Part shown: positions 33,384 through 42,299 of the stretch, one piece after another
Layout of the letters: the number at the start of each line of letters is the position of its first letter
Numbering within the stretch: the first letter of the stretch is position 1
Source: Hyphomicrobiales bacterium
GTDB taxonomy: Bacteria; Pseudomonadota; Alphaproteobacteria; Rhizobiales; Rhizobiaceae
Length of the DNA stretch: 42,444 nucleotides
Assembly: GCA_003963455.1 (NCBI GenBank)
Contig: RXJA01000081.1
Span: 1-42,444, forward strand
Reading direction: 5' to 3'
The notes under the pieces: model-generated
Seen by the model: the letters and a program-made list of their open reading frames with translations, nothing else
Databases searched by the model: none
What the model was told of the DNA's origin: nothing
Translations under genes and position numbers: made by a program

Positions 33384-34442
33384 ATGAGTGGATTGAAGAA
33401 ATCGTTGGTTCTGGCGCTGTCGGCGACAGTGCTGTCGGCCGGCATGGCGCACGCGGCCGACTGGTGGCCGTTCAAGATCGCCTCGGCCAAGGACGGCGAC
33501 CTGAAGAATGTCGGTGAGATCGAGTACAAGCCGCTCGACAAGGCGGAAAAGCCCTGGAAGCTCTGCGTGCTCTTCCCGCATCTCCAGGACAGCTACTGGG
33601 TTTCGGTGGATTATGGCATCGTCCAGGAAGCCAAGCGTCTCGGCGTCAAGGTGACGGTGCTGCAGGCCGGTGGATACACGGCCCTGCCGAAGCAGATCTC
33701 GCAATATGACGACTGCGTCGCCTCGGGCGCCGACGCTATCCTCGTCTCGGCGATTTCGGAAGCGGGCGTCGCCGCCAAGATCAATGAGGGCATGGGCAAG
33801 GGCATCGTCAACATTGCCGTGGCCAATCCGATCCTGGAGACGCCGATCACCGCCCGCATCACGCCCGATTTCTACCAGAAGGGCTTCCAGACCGGCGAAT
33901 ATGTGAAGAAGTATCTGGGTGACAAGCAAGGTACCGCCGTGGCGTTCCCTGGGCCGCAGGGCAGCGGCTGGGCCGAGACCTACATGAACGGCTTCCGCGA
34001 CAGCACCAAGACCGGCAACATCAAGCTGGTCGGCGAAATGTTCGGCGAGGCCAGCGTGCCGGCGCAGCTCAAACTGGTCGAGGATGCGCTGCAAACCCAT
34101 CCGGACGTGAACGTCATCTGGGGCGGCGCGCCGACGGCGGAGGCCGCGATCGGCGCCGTTGCGGATGCCGGCCTGAGCAATGTGACGATCATGTCCTCCT
34201 ATGAGAACCAGACCATGCTGAAGGCGGTGAAGGACGGCCAGGTGCTGGGCTTCGCCACCGAATATCCGGTCATCATGGGGCGCATCGGCGTCGACCTGGC
34301 GGTGCGCGCGCTGGAGAAGAAGGAACACGAGAAGGTCCTGCTGGTTGCCCCGGGCATCGTCACCAAGGACAATATCGACAAGATCGACACGACCCAGATC
34401 TTCGCGCCGGACGGCTGGCGCCCCGAGTTCTCTGTCGAATAA
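33384..34442 (+). CDS. Periplasmic binding protein, TorT-like, of a sugar-type ABC transporter
   Basis: 352 residues. The signal peptide (basic MSGLKK, hydrophobic core, probable cleavage after AHA at 24) is followed by ADWWPFKI and then LCVLFPHLQDSYWVSVDYGIVQEAKRLGVKVTVLQAGGY. That segment matches the TorT family, known in E. coli as the periplasmic partner of the TMAO sensor TorS. No torS, torR or TMAO reductase is present; instead an RbsA-type ATPase and two permeases follow, so it probably works as the transporter's binding protein. The start at 33384 follows GGGAGA; the upstream open frame runs through operator boxes. A hairpin separates it from the ATPase gene. Confidence 0.88.
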   Translation: MSGLKKSLVLALSATVLSAGMAHAADWWPFKIASAKDGDLKNVGEIEYKPLDKAEKPWKLCVLFPHLQDSYWVSVDYGIVQEAKRLGVKVTVLQAGGYTALPKQISQYDDCVASGADAILVSAISEAGVAAKINEGMGKGIVNIAVANPILETPITARITPDFYQKGFQTGEYVKKYLGDKQGTAVAFPGPQGSGWAETYMNGFRDSTKTGNIKLVGEMFGEASVPAQLKLVEDALQTHPDVNVIWGGAPTAEAAIGAVADAGLSNVTIMSSYENQTMLKAVKDGQVLGFATEYPVIMGRIGVDLAVRALEKKEHEKVLLVAPGIVTKDNIDKIDTTQIFAPDGWRPEFSVE

Positions 34443-34471
34443 CGACGCGGCCGCCGGCGCGGTCTTCAGCT

Positions 34472-34488
34472 TCGCGATTTAATCGCGA
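34472..34488. other. Short palindrome after TorT-like gene
   Basis: TCGCGATT and AATCGCGA flank a single T, 30 bases after the binding-protein stop. It stands just before the larger hairpin at 34498. Confidence 0.35.
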
Positions 34489-34497
34489 TCCTCCCGG

Positions 34498-34525
34498 CCT
34501 GACCGCCTTCCAGAAGGCGGTCAGG
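34498..34525 (+). terminator. Strong hairpin between binding-protein and ATPase genes
   Basis: Perfect 12-base arms CCTGACCGCCTT and AAGGCGGTCAGG flank a CCAG loop. No T run follows, so it is more likely an mRNA-stabilising or attenuating structure that keeps binding protein in excess over the rest of the operon than a full terminator. Confidence 0.55.
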
Positions 34526-34532
34526 CGACTTG

Positions 34533-34579
34533 ACGCAATTCCGGGCGCAAACCGCTGCGGAGTCTGCTGGAATTGCTCT
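34533..34579. repeat. Rhizobial palindromic intergenic repeat fragment
   Basis: GCAATTCCGGGCGCAAACCGCT (34535-34556) and GGAATTGCTC end an element whose core, read in reverse, matches 42015-42059 (GCAATTCCGGACGGAAAACC). It occupies the reading frame before the ATPase ATG, which argues against the TTG start at 34530. Confidence 0.5.
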
Positions 34580-34604
34580 TGCCGGCTTTGGGCCTTTGGA
34601 CGAG

Positions 34605-36092
34605 ATGCTGGAAGTTACAGGGTTCACCAAGAGATTCCGCGGCATCGCCGCGCTCGACAATGTCGACTTCTCCCTCAACGAGGGCGAGGTCCACGCGTTG
34701 CTTGGCGAGAATGGCGCCGGCAAGTCGACGCTCATCAATCTCATTGCCGGCACGTTTCCCTGGGCCGAAGGCGTCTATCGCATCAATGGCCGCACCATCA
34801 CCAGCCTGACGCCGCAGGAGGCGCAGGAGATCGGCATCGCCGCCGTCTTCCAGGAATTCAGCCTGGTGCCCGACCTCACCGTGGTCGAGAACATCTTCCT
34901 CGGGCGTGAGCAGTCGTCGGGCCTGTTCCTCAGGCGCAAGCAGATGCGCCAGGCGGCGGCGGAGCTGCTGGAGAGCCTCGGCTTCCACCTGCCGCTCGAC
35001 GAGAAGGTCGCCTTCCTGTCGCGCGCGCAAAAGCAGATGGTCGAGATCGCCAAGGCGCTGCGCATGCGGCCGAAGGTTCTCATCCTCGACGAGCCGACCG
35101 CGTCGCTTACCGACGGCGAGGCGGAGAAACTGTTCAATGCCGTGGCGCTGCTCAAGGCGCGCGGCGTCGGCATCATCTACGTCTCGCACCGCATGAGCGA
35201 GATCCGCAATCTCTCCGACCGCGTCACCGTGCTGCGCGGCGGCAAGAAGATCGGCACCGTCGTGACCGCCGAGATTTCGGATGAGGGCCTGATCGAGATG
35301 ATGGTCGGCCGTCCCGTCGAACAGCTCTTCCCGAAGATCGAGCACAAGCCCGGCGCGGTCAGGCTCGAGGTGCGAGATCTCACGACGGAAAAGCACTCCG
35401 TCATCGGCGCGTCCTTCACGGCGCGGGCGGGCGAGGTGGTCGGCCTTGCCGGTCTCGTCGGCTGCGGGCGCAGCGAACTCTGCCGCGCCGTCTTTGGCCT
35501 GGAGACCATCGAGGCGGGCACGATCAGCCTGGGCGGCAAGCCGGTCGAGCGGCCGACGCCCGCCTCGATGCTTGCCGCCAGTGTCTGCTACTTCCCGGCC
35601 GATCGGGGCTCGGAAGGTCTCGCGCTGGCGCGTCCGGCGCGCGAGAATGCGACCATGAGCTCGCTCGACCTGTCGGACCTGTCGTCCGGACCGGTGCTGA
35701 AATTCTGGCGCGAGAACGAGGCGATCAGGGTGCCGCTCGGCAATCTCGCGCTGAGGCCGATGGCGCCCGAGCGCAAGGCGTCAGCCTTCTCCGGCGGCAA
35801 CCAGCAGAAGCTGATGCTGGCGCGCGGCCTGATGAAGCCGTTCGACGTCTATCTGTTCGACGAGCCGACCGTCGGCATCGATGTCGGCGCCAAGGCCGAT
35901 GTCTACAACCTCATCAAGTCGCTGGTCGAGGCGGGAGCCTCGGTCATCGTGTCGACATCCGAGTTGCCGGAGCTGATCAATCTCGCCTCGCGGGTCTATG
36001 TCATGCATGAAGGCAAGGTGGTCGCCGAGCTTGCACAACACGAGCTCAGCGAAGCCCAGGTCCTGTCGCATTATTTCGGAGGGCGCGCATGA
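34605..36092 (+). CDS. Sugar-type ABC transporter ATP-binding protein (RbsA/MglA type)
   Basis: 495 residues with two fused ATPase domains. The first has Walker A GENGAGKST (34-42), VFQEFSLVPDLTV, SRAQKQMVEIAKAL and LILDEPTASLT. The second has the usual degenerate Walker A (AGLVGCGRSEL), FSGGNQQKLMLARGL and LFDEPTVGIDVGAK. ATG at 34605 follows GGACGAG and gives the standard family N-terminus. The product energises the two permeases downstream; the first permease start overlaps its stop (ATGA). Confidence 0.93.
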   Translation: MLEVTGFTKRFRGIAALDNVDFSLNEGEVHALLGENGAGKSTLINLIAGTFPWAEGVYRINGRTITSLTPQEAQEIGIAAVFQEFSLVPDLTVVENIFLGREQSSGLFLRRKQMRQAAAELLESLGFHLPLDEKVAFLSRAQKQMVEIAKALRMRPKVLILDEPTASLTDGEAEKLFNAVALLKARGVGIIYVSHRMSEIRNLSDRVTVLRGGKKIGTVVTAEISDEGLIEMMVGRPVEQLFPKIEHKPGAVRLEVRDLTTEKHSVIGASFTARAGEVVGLAGLVGCGRSELCRAVFGLETIEAGTISLGGKPVERPTPASMLAASVCYFPADRGSEGLALARPARENATMSSLDLSDLSSGPVLKFWRENEAIRVPLGNLALRPMAPERKASAFSGGNQQKLMLARGLMKPFDVYLFDEPTVGIDVGAKADVYNLIKSLVEAGASVIVSTSELPELINLASRVYVMHEGKVVAELAQHELSEAQVLSHYFGGRA

Positions 36093-37114
36093 GCTCGGAA
36101 ACGGCGACCATGACCGTTGCCAACGCGCCATCGCATCGCGCGAGCCGGCTCGACCGCTTCCTCATGCAGGGCGGCATCGTCATCACCTTCCTGGTCGTGG
36201 CGGTGGTCGCGACCGCGCTGATCGAGCCGCGCTTCCTCAACCGGCTAAACCTGCTCAACGTCATGCGCAATTTCGCGCTGCTGCTCATCCCGTCGCTGGC
36301 GCAGATGCTGGTGATGACGGCCGGCGGTTTCGACCTCTCCGTCGGCGCCGTGGTGGCGGCGACCTCAGTGGTGACGGCCGCCGTGATGCTGGTCGGCAGC
36401 GGCTACTTCCCGGGCATGGAGCTGGTCGTCATCCTCGCCTCGCTGGTCATCGCGCTCGGCGCCGGCGCGCTTGTTGGGCTGGTCAATGCCGGGCTTGTGG
36501 CAACCTTCTCGCTCTCGCCCTTCATGGTGACGCTGGCGATGATGTCGGTGTTGATGGGCATCGCGCTCTATTTCACGCAAGGCATCCCGATCTATGGCGT
36601 GGCCGACTCCTTCATCGCCAATGTCGGACGCGGCCAGTTCCTCGGCCTGCCGATCGTGCTTTGGGTGGCGCTCGGCGTCCTTGCCGCCTGCATCGTCATG
36701 CAGCGCTTCACGGCGCTTGGCCGCCATATCTATGCGGTGGGCAGCGATCAGCGCTCGGCGCGTCTCTCAGGCGTCGCCACCGCCCGCACGTTGATGGCAG
36801 CCTATATGCTGGCCGGCCTGCTCGCCGCGCTCACCGGCTTCCTGATGACGTCGCGGCTCGGCTCCGGCCAGTCGACCATTGGCGGGACGCTGGCGCTTGA
36901 AACCATCGCCGCCGCCGTCATCGGCGGCGTGTCGCTGCGCGGCGGCGTCGGCCGCGCCGAACTGGTGGCGCTGGCGGCGCTGTTCCTGTCGGTGATCGCC
37001 AACGCCATGAACCTGGTGCAAGTCGACAGCAAATACCAAACGCTGGTGCTCGGCGCGGTGCTGATCGTTGCCTTGGCAATCGAACGGCTTCTGTTGAGAA
37101 AGCGGCAGGCATGA
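36089..37114 (+). CDS. Sugar-type ABC transporter permease (RbsC type)
   Basis: A 341-residue inner-membrane protein of the BPD_transp_2 family. Hydrophobic segments run from about residue 29 to the end. AGGFDLSVGAVVAATSVV, NAGLVATFSLSPFMVTLAMMSVLMGIALYFTQG, and the C-terminal RLGSGQSTIGGTLALETIAAAVIGGVSLRGGVG are the conserved RbsC-type blocks. It overlaps both neighbours by ATGA and forms a heterodimer with the next gene's product (inference). Confidence 0.93.
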   Translation: MSSETATMTVANAPSHRASRLDRFLMQGGIVITFLVVAVVATALIEPRFLNRLNLLNVMRNFALLLIPSLAQMLVMTAGGFDLSVGAVVAATSVVTAAVMLVGSGYFPGMELVVILASLVIALGAGALVGLVNAGLVATFSLSPFMVTLAMMSVLMGIALYFTQGIPIYGVADSFIANVGRGQFLGLPIVLWVALGVLAACIVMQRFTALGRHIYAVGSDQRSARLSGVATARTLMAAYMLAGLLAALTGFLMTSRLGSGQSTIGGTLALETIAAAVIGGVSLRGGVGRAELVALAALFLSVIANAMNLVQVDSKYQTLVLGAVLIVALAIERLLLRKRQA

Positions 37115-38100
37115 GCATGGAGGCCAAGACACAACCGATGGCCCAGCCCTCAGGCCTCTCGCTGAAGGAGATTCTGCGCGCGGCGCGCCTGCCGATCGCC
37201 ATTGCCGTTGTCCTCATCCTGTTCGGCCTGGTCGAGCCCCGTGTTCTGTCCCTGGGCAACTTCCGCAACATCGCGCTGCAGGCGAGCTACCTCGCGATCT
37301 TCGCCATGGCGCAGACCATGGTGCTTCTGACGCGAGGCTTCGATCTTTCGCTCGGCTACACAGTCTCGCTGGTCAGCGTCGCCGCCTCGATGGCGATGGT
37401 GGCGATGGGCGGCGGCGACGTTTCGATCCTCTATGGCGTCGGCGCCGCGGTTCTGATCGCCGGCGCGATCGGCCTCGCCAATGGCTTGCTCATCGCCGGC
37501 ATCGGCATCAATCCGCTGGTGACGACGCTCGGCATGGCCAACATGGTGCTCGCCTTCGCCTCGACGATCAGCGGCGGCTTCCCCGTCACCGGCCTGCCGA
37601 AGGGCCTTACAGCGGAGTTCGCGCAAGGATCGCCGCTCTCGATTCCGATGCCGATCTGGATCGCCGCCCTGGTGTTCGTGCTTTTGTTCCTGACGCTGAA
37701 GGCGACGCGCTTCGGCCGCAGCCTCTACATCATCGGCGCCAATCCAAGGGCGGCGGTCGCGGCGGGCATCCGCACCGGGCCGGTGCTGGTGCTGGCCTAC
37801 ATGCTGTGCGCGCTGCTCGCGGCGCTCGGCGCGCTTCTGCTCACCGCGCGCACCGGGTCGGGCGAACCCAATCTCGGCGGCAATCTCACGCTGGAGGCCA
37901 TCGCGGCCGCCGTTGTCGGCGGCGTGCGCCTCTCCGGCGGCGAGGGCGGCGTGGGCGCGGCCGTGCTCGGCGCGCTGTTCGTCACCGTGCTCTCCAACGG
38001 CATGAACCTCGTCCAGATCGACGGCTATCTGCAGCAGATCTGCCTGGGCGTCATCATCATCGTCAGTCTGATCGTCAATCGCGACGAAGCCAGGCGCTGA
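37111..38100 (+). CDS. Sugar-type ABC transporter permease (RbsC type)
   Basis: 329 residues, BPD_transp_2 family. TRGFDLSLGYTVSLVSVAASM, NGLLIAGIGINPLVTTLGMANMVLAFASTISGG, and TGSGEPNLGGNLTLEAIAAAVVGGVRLSGGEGG are the conserved blocks. It is the second permease of the importer, coupled to the first by ATGA and followed after 26 bases by hyuA. Confidence 0.93.
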   Translation: MSMEAKTQPMAQPSGLSLKEILRAARLPIAIAVVLILFGLVEPRVLSLGNFRNIALQASYLAIFAMAQTMVLLTRGFDLSLGYTVSLVSVAASMAMVAMGGGDVSILYGVGAAVLIAGAIGLANGLLIAGIGINPLVTTLGMANMVLAFASTISGGFPVTGLPKGLTAEFAQGSPLSIPMPIWIAALVFVLLFLTLKATRFGRSLYIIGANPRAAVAAGIRTGPVLVLAYMLCALLAALGALLLTARTGSGEPNLGGNLTLEAIAAAVVGGVRLSGGEGGVGAAVLGALFVTVLSNGMNLVQIDGYLQQICLGVIIIVSLIVNRDEARR

Positions 38101-38126
38101 TACTCCAACCTCTTCGGGAAGCTCGT

Positions 38127-40187
38127 ATGGCCTATCAAGTTTGCATCGATATCGGCGGCACCTTCACCGATTGCCTCGTCTCGAACAGCAAGGGCGAGAT
38201 CGCGATCTTCAAATCGCCGACGACGCCCGGCGAATTCGAAAAAGGCTTCATCAACGTGCTGCATGTCGCGGCCGAGGGCTATGGCCTAAGCGGCGCCGAG
38301 TTCATGAAACAGATCGACCTCGTCGTGCACGGCTCGACCGTGTCGACCAACGCGCTGGTCGAGCGCAAGACGGTCAAGGTCGGCCTCATCCTGACCGCCG
38401 GTCACCAGGACATACTGGTGCTGCGCGAAGGTCCGCGCAAAGGCGCCTTCCAATGGCGGCTGAACTATCCCGATCCCTATGTCCCGCGCCATCTCACCAA
38501 GACGGTCGCCGGCCGCATCGACGCGCGCGGCCGTGAATTGGCGCCGCTGTCGCTGGACGACGTGCGCAAGGCCGCTGCCGAATTCCGCGGCCTCGGCGTC
38601 GAGGCCATCGCCGTCGGCCTCTTGTGGTCGGTGGTGAACCCGGCGCACGAGCTCGCGGTGCGCGAGATCCTGGAGAAAGAGCTGCCGGGCATTCCGGTGA
38701 CGCTCAGCCACGAGATCAACCCGATGCCGCGCGAATACAAGCGCATCATCGCGGCCGCGATCGACGCTTCGATCAACCCGATCGTGCGCACCTATATCGA
38801 GAAGCTGAAGACCGCGCTCGACGAGGAAGGCTTCGAGGGCGAACTGCTGCTCGCCAATTGCGTCGGCGGCATGATGCCGCTGGCCGACATGATCCGGAAG
38901 CCGATCTACAGCGTCATGTCCGGCCCGACGCTGGCGCCGATGGCGGCATTGGCGCTTTCCGACGAGCCCGACATCATCGTCGGCGACATGGGCGGCACCA
39001 CCTTCGACGTCTCGGCGCTGCGCGACCACCAGATCATCGTCACGCCGGACAGCATGATTCATGACGATTCGCTCGGCATTCCCAAGGTCGATGTGCGCTC
39101 GGTCGGCGCCGGCGGCGGCTCGATCGCCTTCGTCGACGAAGGCGGCCTGCTGCGGGTCGGCCCGCGCAGCGCCGGCGCCCGGCCAGGCCCGGCCTGCTAC
39201 GGCCAGGGCGGCACTGAGCCGACGGTCACGGACGCCAATGTGGTGCTCGGTATCGTCGATCCGGATTACTTCCTCGGCGGCAAGATGCAGCTGAAGCGGG
39301 AGCTGGCCGAGGCGGCGGTCGACAAGATCGCGGCGCGGCTCGGCGTCTCTCGCGAGGAGGCGGCCTACGCGATCTACACCACCTCCAACCACAACATGGT
39401 GGCGGCGATCGAGGAGATCACGGTGCGCGAAGGCATCAATCCGCGCGACTCCTTCTTCGTCTGCGGGGGCGGCGCGACCGCCATCCATATCGCCGAGATG
39501 GCCGACATATTGGGGCTGAAGCGCTACATGGTGCCGCGTTTCATGGCCGGGCTCAGCGCCTTCGGCGGGCTGATCTCCGACATCCGTTCGGAAGAGAGCG
39601 CGGTGCTGCTCACCTCAGATGCCGATTTCAACGTCGCCGGCGTCAACGATGCGCTGACGCGCCTGAGGCAGGCCGGCAACAATTTCCTCGCCGAGGCCGG
39701 GGTCGCGCCGGAGAACCGGCAGTTCGAGTTCTCCTTCCTCGGCCGTTACGAGTACCAGTCCTTCGAGATCGAGGTGCCGTTCGAGACCAAGGACGGCGTG
39801 GTGTCCGAGGGCGATCTGCCGGGTCTGGTCGAAGCCTTCCACAAGATGCACGAGCGCATCTATTCGATCCGTGCCGACAACGACGTCGTCGAGTTCACGG
39901 CCTGGAAGCTGCGCGCCATCGGCAAGCGCTCCGGCCAGGACATCTGGCAGAAGAACACGCTGTCCGATCAGAATGGCCCCATCGACCTGAAGGCCAGGCG
40001 CGGCATCTACCAGCAGGAGAGCGGTCGCGTCGAAACGGTGCCGGTCTACGAACTTGCGCGGTTGCGCGCGGGTGCGCAGGTGACCGGCCCCTGCCTGGTC
40101 GAGGCCGAGACCTTCACCGCCTATCTCAAGGACCAGCACCAGGGCCAGATCGACCGTTACGGCAATCTCGTCGTCAACATCGCCTAG
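38127..40187 (+). CDS. hyuA: Hydantoinase/oxoprolinase family protein, subunit A
   Basis: 686 residues with the actin-like ATPase fold of HyuA. DIGGTFTDC (8-16) is phosphate loop 1, GSTVSTNALVERK follows, EINPMPREYKRIIAAAIDASI is mid-protein, GDMGGTTFDVS (near 286) is phosphate loop 2, and SVGAGGGSIAF and CGGGATA follow. ATG at 38127 is preceded by GGGAAG; the frame is open to 37806 inside the permease gene, without similarity. With HyuB it would couple ATP hydrolysis to opening of a hydantoin, 5-oxoproline or similar lactam; acetone/acetophenone carboxylases share this architecture and are an alternative. Confidence 0.92.
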   Translation: MAYQVCIDIGGTFTDCLVSNSKGEIAIFKSPTTPGEFEKGFINVLHVAAEGYGLSGAEFMKQIDLVVHGSTVSTNALVERKTVKVGLILTAGHQDILVLREGPRKGAFQWRLNYPDPYVPRHLTKTVAGRIDARGRELAPLSLDDVRKAAAEFRGLGVEAIAVGLLWSVVNPAHELAVREILEKELPGIPVTLSHEINPMPREYKRIIAAAIDASINPIVRTYIEKLKTALDEEGFEGELLLANCVGGMMPLADMIRKPIYSVMSGPTLAPMAALALSDEPDIIVGDMGGTTFDVSALRDHQIIVTPDSMIHDDSLGIPKVDVRSVGAGGGSIAFVDEGGLLRVGPRSAGARPGPACYGQGGTEPTVTDANVVLGIVDPDYFLGGKMQLKRELAEAAVDKIAARLGVSREEAAYAIYTTSNHNMVAAIEEITVREGINPRDSFFVCGGGATAIHIAEMADILGLKRYMVPRFMAGLSAFGGLISDIRSEESAVLLTSDADFNVAGVNDALTRLRQAGNNFLAEAGVAPENRQFEFSFLGRYEYQSFEIEVPFETKDGVVSEGDLPGLVEAFHKMHERIYSIRADNDVVEFTAWKLRAIGKRSGQDIWQKNTLSDQNGPIDLKARRGIYQQESGRVETVPVYELARLRAGAQVTGPCLVEAETFTAYLKDQHQGQIDRYGNLVVNIA

Positions 40188-40214
40188 TTCAACAATCACG
40201 TGAGAGAACGACCC

Positions 40215-42014
40215 ATGGACTCCATCAACAGGCTCGAGCTCGACGTCGCTGACCGGCGGGTAGACCCCTTCCTGATGTCGGTGCTGAAGAGCCGCTTCGA
40301 GGCGATCGTGCGCGAGATGACGCTGGTCGTCATGCGGGCCAGCCGCTCGGCGGTGATCAAGAACGCGCGCGACTTCTCCTGCGCCATCCTCACCTATGAC
40401 CACCGGTTGGTCTCGGTCGAGGACGCGCTGCCGATCCATGTCATGTCGATGGACATGGCGACGCGGCCGCTGACGGATCTTTTCGACGACATCACGCAAG
40501 GCGACATCTTCCTCAACAATTGCCCCTACACCGGCGGCACCCATCACGCCGACCTGATCATGGCGATGCCGGTGTTCTTCGAGGGCGAGCCGCTGTTCTG
40601 GGTCGTGGCGCTGTCGCACCACGCCGACACCGGCGCGCCGGTGCCGTCGACCTACCTGCCCTTCGCCAAGAACATCTTCGAGGAGGGCATGCATTTCCCC
40701 TGCGTGCGCGTGGCGCAGAACTACGAGGAGAAGAAGGATATCCTGCGCATCGGCACGATGCGCAACCGCGTGCCCGACATGTGGCTGGGCGATGCGCGCG
40801 CGCAGATCGGCGCCTGCCGCACCGGCGAGCGCCGCATCGGCGAGCTGTTCGCGCGCTATGGCCGCGACACCATCCTCGGCTTCGTCGAGGACTGGTTCGA
40901 CTACGGCGCGCGCTGTGCCAAGGCGGCGATCGCCAAGCTCCCGGCCGGCAGCTACAGCTACGAGACGCGGCATGACCCGGTGCCCGGCGTCGCCGACGAA
41001 GGCATACCGGTCAGGGTGACGATCAATGTCGATCCGGAGAAGGGGGAGATCGTCGTCGACGTGCGCGACAACATCGACAATGTGCCGGGCGGGCTCAACC
41101 TGTCCGAGAACACGGCGACAGGCTCCTGCCGGATCGGCGTCTTCAACAATCTCGACGAGAGCATTCCCCACAATGAGGGCGCAAAGTCGCAGATCAAGGT
41201 GCTGCTGCGTGAGGGAAGCGTCGTCGGCAAGCCGAAATATCCGGTCGGCACCTCGGTCGCCACCACCAATGTCAACGACCGGCTGATGATCGCCGGCAAT
41301 TGCGTCTTCTCGCGCATGGGCGCGCCTTACGGCCAGGCCGAGAGCGGCTCGCACCTGCCGGCCGGCGTCGGCGTCATTTCCGGCCAGGATCCGTTCAAGC
41401 ACGGCAAATCCTATGTCAACCAGGTCTTCGTCGGCTATGCGGGCGGCGGCGCCCGCCACGGCTTCGACGGCTGGCTGACCTATTGCGGGCCGGCCAATGC
41501 CGGTCTCATACAGCTCGACTCGGTCGAGGTGGACGAATCGATGTATCCGATCGTCATCGAGCGCCGCGGCGTGCTGCCTGGATCGCAGGGTTTCGGCGAG
41601 TTCGAGGGCGCGCCGGCGACCGGGGGCGTCTTTTATCCGCTCGACCATGACATGACGATCGTCTACGCCGCCGACGGCACCAGCTTCCCGCCGCGCGGCG
41701 TGCTGGGCGGCGGCGACGGCAAGGAGAGCGAGACGATCAAGCTCAAGGCCGGCGAGAAGATCGTGCTGCCGGCCTTCAGCGAGGAGACGATCGAGGATGG
41801 CTCGCGCATCGAGTTCACCGCCTGTGGCGGCGGCGGCTACGGCGATCCGCTGAAGCGCGATCCAAAGCGGGTCGCGGCAACCGTCAACCGCGGCTGGCTG
41901 AGCCGCGAAGACGCCGAGACGGTCTATGGCGTTGCGCTGAAGGATGCCGGCGAACCAGGCCTGCTCGCTGTCGACGAGGTCAGAACGGCCGCGCTCCGCG
42001 CCGGGCGGCAGTAG
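40215..42014 (+). CDS. hyuB: Hydantoinase B/oxoprolinase family protein
   Basis: 599 residues. SVLKSRFEAIVREMTLVVMRASRSAVIKNARDFSCAI, then NNCPYTGGTHHADLIMAMPVF (a likely metal-binding GGTHHAD), VVALSHHADTG, ENTATGSCRIGVFNNLD, and C-terminal CGGGGYGDPLKRDP are diagnostic of HyuB. ATG at 40215 follows GAGAG; a GTG at 40200 in frame is possible. It is the catalytic partner of HyuA and the last gene of the operon that starts at the TorT-like gene. Confidence 0.92.
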   Translation: MDSINRLELDVADRRVDPFLMSVLKSRFEAIVREMTLVVMRASRSAVIKNARDFSCAILTYDHRLVSVEDALPIHVMSMDMATRPLTDLFDDITQGDIFLNNCPYTGGTHHADLIMAMPVFFEGEPLFWVVALSHHADTGAPVPSTYLPFAKNIFEEGMHFPCVRVAQNYEEKKDILRIGTMRNRVPDMWLGDARAQIGACRTGERRIGELFARYGRDTILGFVEDWFDYGARCAKAAIAKLPAGSYSYETRHDPVPGVADEGIPVRVTINVDPEKGEIVVDVRDNIDNVPGGLNLSENTATGSCRIGVFNNLDESIPHNEGAKSQIKVLLREGSVVGKPKYPVGTSVATTNVNDRLMIAGNCVFSRMGAPYGQAESGSHLPAGVGVISGQDPFKHGKSYVNQVFVGYAGGGARHGFDGWLTYCGPANAGLIQLDSVEVDESMYPIVIERRGVLPGSQGFGEFEGAPATGGVFYPLDHDMTIVYAADGTSFPPRGVLGGGDGKESETIKLKAGEKIVLPAFSEETIEDGSRIEFTACGGGGYGDPLKRDPKRVAATVNRGWLSREDAETVYGVALKDAGEPGLLAVDEVRTAALRAGRQ

Positions 42015-42059
42015 GCGATTCAAGGAAAAGTGCCTAGCGGTTTTCCGTCCGGAATTGCC
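42015..42059. repeat. Rhizobial palindromic intergenic repeat fragment after hyuB
   Basis: GGAAAAGTGCCTAGCGGTTT and TTCCGTCCGGAATTGCC directly follow the hyuB stop. Read in reverse, its core resembles the fragment at 34533-34579. The rest of the 285-base gap to 42299 shows no gene; it is AT-richer and presumably holds the promoter of the next gene. Confidence 0.5.
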
Positions 42060-42299
42060 ATGGCGCTGCGAAAGTTACTGCCGCGCCGCAATGCATTCCC
42101 CGGCCTCTTGCAAGGACTCAGTTCCGGCAAGTTGATCAAGCGCGTCCCGTCTTGAGTATCCACAATCTATTCGATCCATGGAAAAATTGTTCGGTGGTGA
42201 GCCCTCCAAGGGCCGACCGTTCCTTCTAAGGCGGGCCGAAGTCCATAAAAATCACGGATATAGACGCGGGGCGTCGACATACCGAGAAAGTGCCACAGC

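Noticed and set aside
34530..34604. TTG start giving the RbsA-type ATPase 25 more residues
   Set aside because: The segment is a repeat fragment seen again at 42015, and the family N-terminus begins at the ATG at 34605.
39615..42023. 802-residue minus-strand open frame opposite hyuA/hyuB
   Set aside because: Its residues (Arg, His, Asp and Gly rich with no family motif) are typical of an antisense shadow in GC-rich DNA; the plus strand encodes clear HyuA and HyuB motifs.
42156..42166. GTATCCACAAT upstream of the FMN reductase as a further ATTGGATAC box
   Set aside because: It needs a two-base insertion to match and has no partner 62-64 bases away.
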